This document shows positions 23,254-31,972 of a stretch of DNA of 34,660 nucleotides, in pieces. The notes beneath the pieces were generated by a model. That model did no database searches and was not told the origin of the DNA. It was given only the letters and a program-made list of their open reading frames with translations. Numbering within the stretch: the stretch's first letter is position 1; every line of letters starts with the position of its first letter. Source of the stretch: Candidatus Agathobaculum pullistercoris (GTDB taxonomy: Bacteria; Bacillota; Clostridia; Oscillospirales; Butyricicoccaceae); the NCBI GenBank assembly GCA_019114345.1, contig DXFS01000095.1:1-34660 (forward strand), read 5' to 3'. Both the position numbers and the translations under genes were made by a program.

Positions 23254-25482
23254 ATGAACGCATGGAACACCTTCAACGGCGGCGTTTGGCAGGATGAGAT
23301 CAACGTCCGCGACTTCATTCAGAAAAACTACACCCCGTACGACGGCGACGGCGCCTTCCTTGCGCCCCCGACCGCACGCACCACCGCGCTGCGCGAAAAA
23401 TTCGACGCGCTGCTCGCGGAGGAGCGCGACAAGGGCGGCGTGCGCAATATCGACACGGAAACCGTTATCACCATCACCGCATTTGGTCCGGGTTATCTGG
23501 ACAAGGACAACGAGATCATCGTCGGCCTGCAGACCGACGAACCCTTAAAGCGCGCCTGCAACCCGTTCGGCGGCATGCGCATGGTGCGCGAGGCGTGCAA
23601 GGCCTACGGCTACGAGGTCTCCCCCCAGATCGAGGAGGAGTTCAAATACCACAAGACGCATAACGACGGCGTGTTCTCCGCCTATACCAAGGACGTGCGC
23701 GAGGCGCGCCACGTCGGCCTGCTGACCGGCCTGCCGGACGCCTACGGCCGCGGCCGCATCATCGGCGACTACCGCCGCGTTGCGCTGTACGGCGTGGATC
23801 GTCTGATCGAAGAAAAGCAGAAGGACAAGGACGCGCTCGGCGCGGTCCCGACCACGGAAGCCGAAATCCGCACTGCTGAGGAGCTTTCCGACCAGATTAA
23901 AGCGCTGCGCGATATGGTCAAAATGGCCGCTTCCTACGGCTTTGACATCACCCGTCCGGCAGAAAATGCCAAGGAAGCCGTCCAGTGGCTGTACTTTGCC
24001 TACCTCGCGGGCATCAGGGAGCAGAACGGCGCGGCGATGAGCCTCGGCCGCACCTCCACCTTCCTCGATATCTACTTTGAGCGCGATCTCAAGGCCGGCA
24101 TCCTGACCGAGTCCGAGGCGCAGGAGATCATGGACGATTTCGTGCTGCACCTGCGCATGGCGCGCCACCTGCGCACGCCCGAATACAACGAGCTGTTCGG
24201 CGGCGACCCGATGTGGATCACCGAGGCGGTCGGCGGCATCGGCGAGGACGGCCGCCACATGGTCACCAAGAACAGCTACCGTATGCTTAATACGCTCTAC
24301 AATCTCAATCCCGCGGCCGAGCCCAACCTGACTGTGCTGTGGAGCGAGCAGCTGCCCGAAAACTGGAAGAAGTTCATCGCCAAGACCTCGATCGACACGG
24401 ATGCGCTTCAGTACGAGAACGACGACGTGATGCGCCCGCACTTCGGCGACGATTACGCGATCGCGTGCTGCGTTTCTGCGATGCGCGTAGGCAAGGATAT
24501 GCAGTTCTTCGGCGCGCGCGCCAATATCGCCAAGCTGATGATGATGGCGATCAACGGCGGCCGCGACGAGAACAAGTTCGAGCAGGTCGGCCCGGAAATG
24601 CCGGTTTACGAAGGGGAATATCTGGATTATAATGAGGTTATCAAACGGATGGATTTTTACCGTCCATGGCTGGCCAAGACCTATGTCTCCGCGATGAACA
24701 CCATCCACTATATGCACGACAAGTACGCCTACGAAAAGAGCCAGATGGCGCTGCACGACACCGAGGTGCGCCGCCTGATGGCGTTCGGCATTGCGGGCAT
24801 GAGCTGCATGGCGGACTCGCTTTCCGCGATCAAATACGCAAAGGTGCGCCCTATCCGAAACCCGGAGAACGGCATCATCGTGGACTTTACGATCGAGGGC
24901 GATTTCCCGAAGTTCGGCAACGACGACGACCGCGTGGATGCCATCGCCTGCGAGCAGGTTGAAAAGTTCTACGAGGCGCTGAAACAGTACCCGCTCTACC
25001 GCGGCGCGGTGCACACCCTGTCCATCCTGACCATCACCTCCAACGTGATGTACGGCAAAAAGACCGGCAACACGCCGGACGGCCGCCGCAAGGGCGAGCC
25101 GCTCGCGCCGGGCGCGAACCCGATGTCGGGCCGCGACAAGTCGGGCGCGCTGGCCTCGCTCAACTCGGTCGCCAAGCTCAGCTATGAATACTGCCGCGAC
25201 GGCATTTCCAACACCTTCTCGATCACACCGGGCGCGCTCGGCAAGACCGACGAGGAGCGCGTGGACAATCTGGTCGCGATCATGGGCGGCTACTTCGCGC
25301 AGAAGGCGCACCACCTGAACGTCAATGTCATGAACCGCGACACCCTGATGGCGGCTTATGAGCACCCGGAGCAGTACCCCAACCTGACCATCCGCGTGTC
25401 GGGCTATGCGGTCAACTTCTACAAGCTCAGCCGCGAGCAGCAGCGCGAGGTCATCTCCCGCACGTTCCACGAGGCGATTTGA
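23254..25482 (+). CDS. pflB: Formate C-acetyltransferase (pyruvate formate-lyase)
   Basis: This glycyl-radical enzyme converts pyruvate and CoA to acetyl-CoA and formate in anaerobic fermentation. The start at 23254 follows AGGAGG. The 742-residue length is normal. The active-site cysteine pair is Cys405-Cys406 (IACCVSAM), and the radical glycine is Gly717 in RVSGYAVNF near the C-terminus. Its expression is placed under a ZTP riboswitch, linking formate supply to one-carbon folate status. The activating enzyme gene pflA follows after an unusually long, hairpin-rich spacer of 424 bases. The codon use is strongly GC-biased, as expected for a highly expressed gene here. Confidence 0.97.
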   Translation: MNAWNTFNGGVWQDEINVRDFIQKNYTPYDGDGAFLAPPTARTTALREKFDALLAEERDKGGVRNIDTETVITITAFGPGYLDKDNEIIVGLQTDEPLKRACNPFGGMRMVREACKAYGYEVSPQIEEEFKYHKTHNDGVFSAYTKDVREARHVGLLTGLPDAYGRGRIIGDYRRVALYGVDRLIEEKQKDKDALGAVPTTEAEIRTAEELSDQIKALRDMVKMAASYGFDITRPAENAKEAVQWLYFAYLAGIREQNGAAMSLGRTSTFLDIYFERDLKAGILTESEAQEIMDDFVLHLRMARHLRTPEYNELFGGDPMWITEAVGGIGEDGRHMVTKNSYRMLNTLYNLNPAAEPNLTVLWSEQLPENWKKFIAKTSIDTDALQYENDDVMRPHFGDDYAIACCVSAMRVGKDMQFFGARANIAKLMMMAINGGRDENKFEQVGPEMPVYEGEYLDYNEVIKRMDFYRPWLAKTYVSAMNTIHYMHDKYAYEKSQMALHDTEVRRLMAFGIAGMSCMADSLSAIKYAKVRPIRNPENGIIVDFTIEGDFPKFGNDDDRVDAIACEQVEKFYEALKQYPLYRGAVHTLSILTITSNVMYGKKTGNTPDGRRKGEPLAPGANPMSGRDKSGALASLNSVAKLSYEYCRDGISNTFSITPGALGKTDEERVDNLVAIMGGYFAQKAHHLNVNVMNRDTLMAAYEHPEQYPNLTIRVSGYAVNFYKLSREQQREVISRTFHEAI

Positions 25483-25488
25483 TTTTTG

Positions 25489-25869
25489 GCCGCTTGCCAA
25501 GCGGCAGGAAGATGGTACCCACTTTCCAAGTGGGCGGAAGTTTGTGGCCTGCGCGGCCACACTGCGGGCAAGAGGGAGACAACCTGCGGTTTTCTCCCTC
25601 TTGTCAATCACCCACTTTCCCTTAGGGCGCGCTGCGCGCGCAAAGGTAAGTACCTGTTTTCGGCCTGCGCCCAGCTTTGGGGACACGGCAAGAAAAACGG
25701 GTTCCACCCCAGAGGGTGCAGATGGGATAAAAGAGCGCTTATACATCTTCGCAAGCTCTCCCGCTCCCAGGGACAGGCGCGCGGCTTAACAGCCGCGACG
25801 TCATCGCAACGCCTTGCCAGGCGTGTACCCGCCGCACGCAGCGGCACTTCCGTCCCACTTGGGAAGTGG
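25489..25869. repeat. Dense array of short hairpins between pflB and pflA
   Basis: At least nine short palindromes fill the spacer: GCCGCTT-GCC-AAGCGGC (25489-25505), CCCACTT-TCC-AAGTGGG (25518-25534), GTGGCC/GGCCAC (25544-25560), an 11-bp stem (25569-25579/25593-25603) with nested AACC/GGTT, GCGCGC-TGC-GCGCGC (25627-25641), CACCC/GGGTG (25705-25718), CGCGGCT-TAAC-AGCCGCG (25780-25797), ACGCCT-TGCC-AGGCGT (25809-25824), GCCGC/GCGGC (25831-25845) and CCACTT-GGG-AAGTGG (25855-25869). CCCACTT recurs at 25518, 25611 and 25854. No gene is visible in this stretch. Confidence 0.75.
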
Positions 25870-25906
25870 AACCCCCTTGCAAACTGATGAAAGGTTGCGA
25901 ACAGAA

Positions 25907-26605
25907 ATGACAGGCTATGTCCACTCCATTCAGTCGCTTGGCGCGGTCGACGGGCCGGGCGTGCGCTACGTCGTATTCATGCAGGGCTGCCCGCTGCGCT
26001 GCGTCTACTGCCACAACCCGGATACCTGGCTGACCGAGGGCGGCGAGGAGTACACCGCCGACGAACTGGTGCGCAAGGCGCTGCGCTTCCGCCCTTACTG
26101 GCGGAACGGCGGCGGCGTAACCGTCACCGGCGGCGAACCGCTCCTGCAGGCCGCGTTTGTCGAGGAATTCTTTGCAAAGCTGCACGAACACGGCGTACAC
26201 ACCGCGCTCGATACCTCGGGCGTGGGCAACCTCGCGGCGGCCGAACGCGTGCTGCGGCACACCGATCTTGTGCTGTGCGACCTGAAATTTCTTACCAAAG
26301 CGGAGTACCGCCAATACTGCCGCGCGGATTTTGGACAGGTCGAGCGCTTTCTGCAGCTGACCGCCATGAAAAGCGTGCCGCTCTGGGTGCGGCATGTGGT
26401 CGTGCCCGGGCTGACCGACAGCCTGGAAAACCTGCGCCTGGTCAAGGCACGCGCAGAAAGCTGTCCCAACCTGCAGAAACTTGAGTTCCTGCCTTTCCAC
26501 AAACTGTGTATTGAGAAATACGACCGGCTGGGGATCGAGTTCCCCCTGCGGGACACCCCTGCCATGAACGAGGCTTGGCTCAAGCAGCTGCTGAAAAAGC
26601 TGTGA
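25907..26605 (+). CDS. pflA: Pyruvate formate-lyase activating enzyme (radical SAM)
   Basis: It installs the glycyl radical on PflB using S-adenosylmethionine and a [4Fe-4S] cluster. The cluster motif is GCPLRCVYCHNPDTW with Cys28, Cys32 and Cys35 (CxxxCxxC), preceded by SIQSLGAVDGPGVRYVVFMQ and followed by the SAM-binding TVTGGEPLLQ. The 232-residue length is near the usual 240-250. The start at 25907 has only a weak AAAGG about 12 bases away, so translation may be modest or depend on the spacer's structure. It ends in a strong terminator, so the pfl unit closes here. Confidence 0.95.
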   Translation: MTGYVHSIQSLGAVDGPGVRYVVFMQGCPLRCVYCHNPDTWLTEGGEEYTADELVRKALRFRPYWRNGGGVTVTGGEPLLQAAFVEEFFAKLHEHGVHTALDTSGVGNLAAAERVLRHTDLVLCDLKFLTKAEYRQYCRADFGQVERFLQLTAMKSVPLWVRHVVVPGLTDSLENLRLVKARAESCPNLQKLEFLPFHKLCIEKYDRLGIEFPLRDTPAMNEAWLKQLLKKL

Positions 26606-26608
26606 ACG

Positions 26609-26641
26609 AAAAATGCGAGGGAACAATCCCTCGCATTTTTT
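26609..26641. terminator. Bidirectional terminator between pflA and ppa
   Basis: A 14-bp stem (26609-26622/26627-26640) with loop ACAA has five As on the left and six Ts on the right, so it can end both pflA (plus) and the pyrophosphatase gene (minus). Confidence 0.93.
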
Positions 26642-26654
26642 GTATCTACCGGGC

Positions 26655-27221
26655 TTACAGCGCGGCATGCGGTTCCTTTTCCGGCCGCACGCCGCAGAAA
26701 TGCACCTCATACCGCTGCATGCAGTCCTTGATAACCTCGACTGCCTGCTCGCGCGTCAGCGCATCCGACGTTGTGGTATGCTTATGTTCCAGGCCTTTAT
26801 ACACCTCAAAAAAATGAGTGATCTCGCTCGCGTAATGCGGCGGCAGCTGGTCAATGTCGTGATAAAAGTTCCAGGTCGGATCCCCAAACGGCAGTGCGAT
26901 AATCTTATCGTCGATCTCCTCGTCATCGATCATGCGGATGACGCCGATCGGATAGCAGTCCACCTCAACCAGCGGGTCGAGCGCTTCTGTGCACAGCACC
27001 AGTACGTCCAGCGGGTCACCATCGTCCGCATACGTGCGAGGGATAAAGCCGTAGTTTGCCGGATAGTGCGTAGAGGTATATAAGATCCGGTCCAGCCGCA
27101 GCAGGCCAGTATGCTTGTCCAGCTCGTACTTCTTCTTGCTGCCCGCAGGGATCTCAATCACGGCGGTAAACCGTTCCGGGGTCACACAGCGCGGGTCGAT
27201 GTCATGCCAGATATTTCTCAT
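26655..27221 (-). CDS. ppa: Family I inorganic pyrophosphatase
   Basis: It splits pyrophosphate to two phosphates and pulls biosynthetic reactions forward. The 188-residue chain has the family I markers: FTAVIEIPAGSKKKYELD, the NYGFIPRTYADDGDPLDVLV segment with the metal-binding Asp cluster (Asp67, Asp69, Asp72), and IDDKIIALP. The start at 27221 has AAAGGAGG. It is divergent from polyphosphate kinase, so two phosphate-metabolism genes share one control region. Confidence 0.95.
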   Translation of the reverse strand: MRNIWHDIDPRCVTPERFTAVIEIPAGSKKKYELDKHTGLLRLDRILYTSTHYPANYGFIPRTYADDGDPLDVLVLCTEALDPLVEVDCYPIGVIRMIDDEEIDDKIIALPFGDPTWNFYHDIDQLPPHYASEITHFFEVYKGLEHKHTTTSDALTREQAVEVIKDCMQRYEVHFCGVRPEKEPHAAL

Positions 27222-27250
27222 GTCGCTCCTCCTTTTGTTGTCCTATATTT

Positions 27251-27279
27251 AGTATACCAAAGGCCGACATCCGCTGCAA
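27251..27279 (-). promoter_or_regulatory. Promoter of ppa
   Basis: On the minus strand TTGCAG (27279-27274) and TATACT (27256-27251) have a 17-base spacer and lie about 30 bases before the start codon. Confidence 0.7.
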
Positions 27280-27307
27280 GAAGGAGGATCAGAAAGCCGA
27301 AAACAAT

Positions 27308-27362
27308 TTTACATGATTTTTACAGAAAAATACATTGTTCCTCCGCAAAAATGCAGTATAAT
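27308..27362 (+). promoter_or_regulatory. PhoP-box-like repeats and promoter of ppk1
   Basis: TTTACA at 27308-27313 and 27319-27324 are exactly 11 bp apart, and AATACA at 27329-27334 continues the phase. TTGTTC (27335-27340) and TATAAT (27357-27362) with a 16-base spacer follow directly. This is the layout of a Bacillus PhoP-activated promoter. Binding by PhoP is inference. Confidence 0.6.
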
Positions 27363-27431
27363 ATCAATATAATGATTTATAATATGGCCGTTATGCGTTT
27401 GCATGCTACGGACCGAAACAGGGGGATATTC

Positions 27432-29567
27432 ATGACACAGGCCATCTGGGAACAGGGCTATACACAGAACCGCGAGTTATCGTGGCTGCAGTTCAATGCC
27501 CGCGTGCTCGCGGAAGCGGAGGATGATGCAGTACCGCTGCTCGAACGGTGCAAGTTCCTGTCCATTTTCACCAGTAATCTGGATGAATTTTTTATGATCC
27601 GCGTGGGCAGCCTGTGCGATATGGCTGCTGTAGACAAAGACAGGATCGACAACAAATCCGGCATGACCGCCAAGGAGCAGCTGCGCCGCATCTATACGGC
27701 GGTCGAGCCGTTGTATGAGCGCCGCGACCGCGCTTTTGCGGATGTGGATAAGCGGCTGCGCGCCGAGGGGCTGTGCCGCCTGGCGATCAGCGATCTGGAT
27801 CCTGCCGAACATAAGTACATCAAGCAGTATTTCAAAAACGTGGTTGCTCCCGTGCTTTCGCCGCAGATCGTGGATGCACACCACCCCTTCCCCCATCTGG
27901 AGGGCAAGGTGCTGCACATCGCCGCGCTGCTCGGCCACAAAAAGAGCGAACGCCTCGGCCTGCTGCCCGTACCCGCTTCGCTGCCCGCGCTGGTGTTCCT
28001 TCCCGGGGACGGGGCGCGTTACGTACCAATCGAGGATATCCTGCTCGAATACACCGGAAACGTGTTTGAAATGTACGACGTATTGGAAAAAACCGTTTTC
28101 TGTGTCACCCGCAACGCGGATATCAACCCTGATGATGAAACCTTCGGCGCGGAGGAAGGGGACTTCCGCAAAAAAATGGAAAAGCTGCTGCGCATGCGCC
28201 GCCGCATGGCTGTAGTGCGCGTCGAGCTTAACCGCCCGATCAGCGACCATTTCCGCGAATACTTCCGCAGCCGCTTTGATGTGGCGGATGCGCAGATTTT
28301 CCTGTCCCGCAAGGCGCCGCTTCAGATGGGGTATGTTTTCTCGCTGGGCAGCCATCTGCCGGAGAAGCAGCGCGCCGCCCTGTCCGACCCGCCGTTTACC
28401 CCGCAGCAGCCCGCCATGCTGCCCGCAGGCCAGAGCCTGCTCAAGGCTGCGCTCAAGCGCGACATCCTGCTCTCCTATCCGTATGAAAGCATGGAGCCGT
28501 TCCTGCAGATGATCCGCGAGGCAGCCAACGATCCTGCGGTGCTCTCTATCCGCATTACGATCTACCGCCTGGCACGCAAGGCCAAGCTGGTCGAATACCT
28601 GTGCGCGGCAGCAGAAAACGGCAAGGACGTCACCGCGCTGATCGAGCTGCGCGCCCGTTTTGACGAGCAGAACAACATCGACTGGTCCGAACGTCTGGAA
28701 GAAGCCGGCTGCAAAATCATTTACGGCTTTGAGGATTATAAGGTGCACTCCAAAATCTGCCTGATCACCCGGCAGGAACGCGGCGTGGTACGCCATATTA
28801 CCCAGGTCGGCACCGGCAACTACAACGAAAAAACCGCCACGCAGTATACCGATGTTTCGCTCATCACCTCAGATGAGACGATCGGCGCGGACGCGGGCGC
28901 GTTCTTCAACAATATGGCGCTGGGCAACCTCGAGGGTAAGTACGACCGGCTGTTCGTGGCACCCACCAGCCTGAAAAACAATATCCTCGCACTCATGGAT
29001 GAACAGATTGCCAAGGGCAGCGAGGGATATATCCTGCTCAAGTTCAACTCCCTGACGGACATCGATGTGATTGAAAAGCTGCGGGATGCATCGTGCGCAG
29101 GCGTCAAGATTGAAATGATTGTGCGCGGCATCTGCTGCCTGCTTCCCGGCGTCAAAGGCCATACGGAGAATATCACGGTCACGAGCATCGTCGGCCGCTT
29201 CCTGGAGCATTCGCGTATCTATGTGTTCGGCCGCGGTGCAGAGGAAAAAATGTATATTTCCTCCGCGGACCTGATGACCCGCAACACAGAGCGCCGCGTG
29301 GAAATCGCCTGCCCCGTTGATTCCTCCGAGGTGCGCGCGCGGCTGCACGACATCCTGTACGCCATGCAGCACGACACGGTCAAGGCGCGCGTTCTCCAGC
29401 CGGACGGCACCTATCACAAAAAAACGCCTGTACCCGATCCGCTGTGCGCACAGGTCCTGCTCATGCAGCAGGCCATCAACCAGGCGCGTGAGCAGGCTTC
29501 CCACCCCGAACCGCCCGAACCGGGCTGGAAAAAGTTTTTTGGCCGCCTGTTCGGCCGCAGGGACTGA
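27432..29567 (+). CDS. ppk1: Polyphosphate kinase 1
   Basis: It makes polyphosphate from ATP. The start at 27432 is preceded by GGGGG. The 711-residue protein opens with NRELSWLQFNARVLAEA and SNLDEFFMIRVGSL, typical of PPK1. The phosphorylated histidine is His439 in EDYKVHSKICLI, followed by HITQVGTGNYNEKTA. The late HSRIYVFGRGAEEKMYISSADLMTRN block completes the two phospholipase-D-like catalytic halves. It lies beside pyrophosphatase and behind PhoP-like repeats, suggesting induction on phosphate limitation. A VTC-type gene at 19597 offers a second possible polyphosphate-related enzyme. Confidence 0.96.
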   Translation: MTQAIWEQGYTQNRELSWLQFNARVLAEAEDDAVPLLERCKFLSIFTSNLDEFFMIRVGSLCDMAAVDKDRIDNKSGMTAKEQLRRIYTAVEPLYERRDRAFADVDKRLRAEGLCRLAISDLDPAEHKYIKQYFKNVVAPVLSPQIVDAHHPFPHLEGKVLHIAALLGHKKSERLGLLPVPASLPALVFLPGDGARYVPIEDILLEYTGNVFEMYDVLEKTVFCVTRNADINPDDETFGAEEGDFRKKMEKLLRMRRRMAVVRVELNRPISDHFREYFRSRFDVADAQIFLSRKAPLQMGYVFSLGSHLPEKQRAALSDPPFTPQQPAMLPAGQSLLKAALKRDILLSYPYESMEPFLQMIREAANDPAVLSIRITIYRLARKAKLVEYLCAAAENGKDVTALIELRARFDEQNNIDWSERLEEAGCKIIYGFEDYKVHSKICLITRQERGVVRHITQVGTGNYNEKTATQYTDVSLITSDETIGADAGAFFNNMALGNLEGKYDRLFVAPTSLKNNILALMDEQIAKGSEGYILLKFNSLTDIDVIEKLRDASCAGVKIEMIVRGICCLLPGVKGHTENITVTSIVGRFLEHSRIYVFGRGAEEKMYISSADLMTRNTERRVEIACPVDSSEVRARLHDILYAMQHDTVKARVLQPDGTYHKKTPVPDPLCAQVLLMQQAINQAREQASHPEPPEPGWKKFFGRLFGRRD

Positions 29568-29584
29568 CCCGTTCCGACAGACTG

Positions 29585-29611
29585 GCGGCCGCCCGAAAGG
29601 GCGGCCGCTTT
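29585..29611 (+). terminator. Terminator after ppk1
   Basis: GCGGCCGCCC-GAAA-GGGCGGCCGC (29585-29608) is a 10-bp GC-rich stem with a GNRA loop followed by TTT. The T-run is short, so efficiency is uncertain. Confidence 0.65.
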
Positions 29612-29612
29612 G

Positions 29613-29948
29613 CTATTCAGGCGAAGTGGTTTCCGCGGTACGCTCCTCGTTTGTGATTTCCCAGTGGATCAGCAGCGTAAGCGATGCCCGCAGCAGGATG
29701 ATCGCGCCTACCAGCCAGATCTCCCGGAACTCACGCACGATCACCGTACGCAGGATCTCGCTGCCCAGCTTGAATTCCAGCCCCAGCGCCATCCCCTTGG
29801 CGAGCTGCAGACGGGTTGCCGGATCCCTCCGCAGGCAGCGCATAATACCCATGATTCCCGTTGCAATGATCACGCCTACCCCCGTATATTCAAACAGCAA
29901 AATCGCACTGCCTGTCAGCAGGCTGAGCGCAGTGTGCAGTCCTTCCAT
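29613..29948 (-). CDS. DUF1622 family small membrane protein
   Basis: The 111-residue product has hydrophobic segments at about 8-20, 22-36 and 77-95, with the conserved middle RLQLAKGMALGLEFKLGSEILRTV (about 46-69) typical of DUF1622. The start at 29948 is 6 bases after GGGAG; an ATG at 29954 would touch it. The biochemical function of this family is unknown. It lies between two terminators and on the opposite strand to ppk1, so it appears to be a single-gene unit. Confidence 0.85.
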   Translation of the reverse strand: MEGLHTALSLLTGSAILLFEYTGVGVIIATGIMGIMRCLRRDPATRLQLAKGMALGLEFKLGSEILRTVIVREFREIWLVGAIILLRASLTLLIHWEITNEERTAETTSPE

Positions 29949-30003
29949 CCGCATCTCCCTCTTTCATACAGGCGTAGTATGCCGCATCCGGCTCCGGCGC
30001 ATG

Positions 30004-30037
30004 CAAAAACCGGCGCACCGCTTTTGGTGCGCCGGTT
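30004..30037 (-). terminator. Terminator of trpB
   Basis: A 12-bp stem AACCGGCGCACC/GGTGCGCCGGTT (30008-30019/30026-30037) is followed on the minus strand by TTTT, 19 bases after the trpB stop. Confidence 0.88.
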
Positions 30038-30055
30038 CTGCTGTCCGCACATTGT

Positions 30056-31423
30056 TTAGTCCATCGGAGGCAGGGTATCAAAGCCGGTCTGCAGTTCCTC
30101 GTCCGTGGGCACATGGTTTTTCATTGTGCCGTTGTGGTAGGATTCGTATGCCGCCATATCAAAGTATCCCGTACCGGTCAGGCCAAACAGAATGGTTTTC
30201 GCCTCGCCGGTCTCCTTGCATTTGAGCGCCTCGTCGATCGCAACGCGGATCGCGTGCGAGGACTCGGGCGCGGGCAGTATGGTCTCGACCTTGGCGAACT
30301 GCACCGCCGCATCGAACACGTCGGTCTGCTTGGCAGAGACCGCTTCCATGTAGCCGTCGTGGTACAGTTTGGACAGGATCGGGCTCATGCCGTGGTAACG
30401 CAGGCCGCCCGCGTGGTTGGGGGCGGGCATGAAGCCGTTGCCCAGCGTGTACATGCGCGCCAGCGGGGTGACATGGCCGGTATCGCAGAAGTCGTAGGCG
30501 TACTTGCCGCGGGTGAAGGACGGACAGGACGCCGGCTCGACTGCGATAATACGCGGGTCAGCCTTGCCGGTCAGCTTATCCTGCATGAACGGCGCGATCA
30601 GGCCGCCGAGGTTGGAACCGCCGCCCGCGCAGCCGATGACAATATCCGGGTATTCGTCCAGCATCTCCATGGCCTGCTTGCTCTCCAGGCCGATGATCGA
30701 CTGGTGCAGCAGCACCTGGTTGAGCACCGAGCCGAGCACATAGCGGTAGCCCTCGTGTGTGGTCGCAACCTCGACTGCCTCGGAGATCGCGCAGCCGAGC
30801 GAGCCGCCGGAGTGCGGATCGTGCGCAAGGATGGCGCGGCCCGCCTCTGTGGTATTGGACGGGGACGCGGTCACATCCGCTCCAAAGGTCTGCATGACCG
30901 CCTTGCGGTAGGGCTTCTGCTCATAGGACACCTTGACCATGTAGACCTTGAGGTCGAGCCCGAAGTATGCGCATGCTTCGGACAGCGCCGTGCCCCACTG
31001 GCCGGCCCCGGTCTCGGTCGTTACGCCTTTGAGTCCCTGCTTTTTGGCATAATACGCCTGTGCAATGGCCGAGTTGAGCTTGTGCGAGCCCGAGGTATTG
31101 TTTCCCTCAAACTTGTAGTAGATCTTTGCCGGGGTATCGAGCGCCTTCTCCAGATTGTACGCGCGGCACAGCGGCGACGGCCGGTACAGCTTATACATCT
31201 CCAGAACGGGTTCCGGGATATCGAAATACCGTGTGGTGCAGTCCATTTCCTGCTGCGCCAGCTCCTCACAGAAAATCGGATATAACGCCTCTACAGGAAG
31301 CGGTTCATGCGTACCGGGGTGGATCAGCGGGTCGGGCTGCTCCTTCATATCGGCGCGCAGGTTGTACCACTGCCGCGGCATCTGGTCTTCGGTCAAATAC
31401 AGTCTGTACGGAATCTTAGCCAT
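30056..31423 (-). CDS. trpB: TrpB2-type tryptophan synthase beta chain
   Basis: It condenses indole and serine to tryptophan with pyridoxal phosphate. The 455-residue length, the extended N-terminus (IPYRLYLTEDQMPRQWYNL) and PLHPGT-like IHPGTHEPL place it in the TrpB2 group rather than the TrpA-partnered TrpB1. The PLP lysine is Lys115 in NTSGSHKLNSA; GAGQWG and the phosphate-binding GCAGGGSN are present. No trpA or other trp gene is adjacent. AAAAGGAGA precedes the start. Expression is governed by a T-box with a UGG specifier, so it rises when charged tRNA-Trp falls. It may salvage indole made by neighbours, which is inference. Confidence 0.94.
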   Translation of the reverse strand: MAKIPYRLYLTEDQMPRQWYNLRADMKEQPDPLIHPGTHEPLPVEALYPIFCEELAQQEMDCTTRYFDIPEPVLEMYKLYRPSPLCRAYNLEKALDTPAKIYYKFEGNNTSGSHKLNSAIAQAYYAKKQGLKGVTTETGAGQWGTALSEACAYFGLDLKVYMVKVSYEQKPYRKAVMQTFGADVTASPSNTTEAGRAILAHDPHSGGSLGCAISEAVEVATTHEGYRYVLGSVLNQVLLHQSIIGLESKQAMEMLDEYPDIVIGCAGGGSNLGGLIAPFMQDKLTGKADPRIIAVEPASCPSFTRGKYAYDFCDTGHVTPLARMYTLGNGFMPAPNHAGGLRYHGMSPILSKLYHDGYMEAVSAKQTDVFDAAVQFAKVETILPAPESSHAIRVAIDEALKCKETGEAKTILFGLTGTGYFDMAAYESYHNGTMKNHVPTDEELQTGFDTLPPMD

Positions 31424-31478
31424 GATGGGTTCTCTCCTTTTATGATCATGTTATTTGTAGACGCCGGAATCGGAATAC

Positions 31479-31518
31479 AAAAAGGCTCCTGCCCCATGTA
31501 TTCCATGGGACAGGAGCC
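31479..31518 (-). terminator. T-box-controlled terminator before trpB
   Basis: On the minus strand GGCTCCTG/CAGGAGCC (8 bp) plus six inner pairs (31484-31498 with 31504-31518, one mismatch) precede TTTTT, 55 bases before the trpB start. Confidence 0.92.
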
Positions 31519-31768
31519 TGTAAACAGCTCTTGCGGTACCACCCAAGTTGACGCAGAAATGCGCCCGCTCACTTTCGCGCATCCGACAATGCACGCTCCC
31601 CTGATAACGGGCGGAGTCCCCGTCGCAGATACTCGGGATACGATCCCTTTCGCCTTGCCCTGCTGAAGTCCATTCACCGGGTCCTTGCCTGCCGCGATCT
31701 CACCGCCCGCGGCTCTCTTGGAGGTTCGGTCTCCCTGCTACTCGTCTTCGTCATTGGTTTTTCGGTAT
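31479..31768 (-). promoter_or_regulatory. T-box riboswitch, tRNA-Trp specific
   Basis: Read on the minus strand, a stem I with AGAGAGCCGCGG and GGTGAGAT apical motifs is followed by the specifier segment GTGAATGGAC, whose GAA-x3-A frame gives codon UGG (31672-31670), i.e. tryptophan. The T-box core TTGGGTGGTACCGCAAG (31547-31531) pairs with the tRNA acceptor end. A competing terminator lies at 31518-31479. Uncharged tRNA-Trp should prevent termination and turn on trpB. Confidence 0.94.
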
Positions 31769-31774
31769 GGCCAC

Positions 31775-31803
31775 AGTATATTCTCATCTTCCAGGTTTGT
31801 CAA
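31775..31803 (-). promoter_or_regulatory. Promoter of the T-box/trpB transcript
   Basis: On the minus strand a perfect TTGACA (31803-31798) and TATACT (31780-31775) are separated by 17 bases; initiation near 31768 starts the T-box leader. Confidence 0.9.
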
Positions 31804-31907
31804 GCATGTTTTGAGAATTTTTATAAATTATTACCGTGATATTTTATTATTGCAAAAATCATTTCCATCATACCGCTCCAGTGCCCGGTTAAATCATACT
31901 GCTTTGG

Positions 31908-31936
31908 TTGCCGATTCGCCGTGTCTGTGCTATAAT
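31908..31936 (+). promoter_or_regulatory. Promoter of the LRR/VWA/AAA+ genes
   Basis: TTGCCG (31908-31913) and a perfect TATAAT (31931-31936) have a 17-base spacer, 37 bases before the next start codon. The stretch 31804-31907 between the two divergent promoters shows nothing else. Confidence 0.8.
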
Positions 31937-31972
31937 CGAAACCGAACAGAAATCTGTGAAAGGAGGCGCTCC

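Noticed and set aside
23545-25746. 733-codon open frame antisense to pflB
   Set aside because: It mirrors the GC-biased codon use of pflB, has low-complexity Arg/Ala/His-rich content, no plausible ribosome site and no family resemblance.
25489-25869. CRISPR array
   Set aside because: The palindromes differ from each other in sequence and spacing; there is no constant repeat, no regular spacer and no cas gene.
27477-28796. 439-codon open frame antisense to ppk1
   Set aside because: It lies entirely within the clear ppk1 gene and has no recognisable motif; it is a codon-bias shadow.
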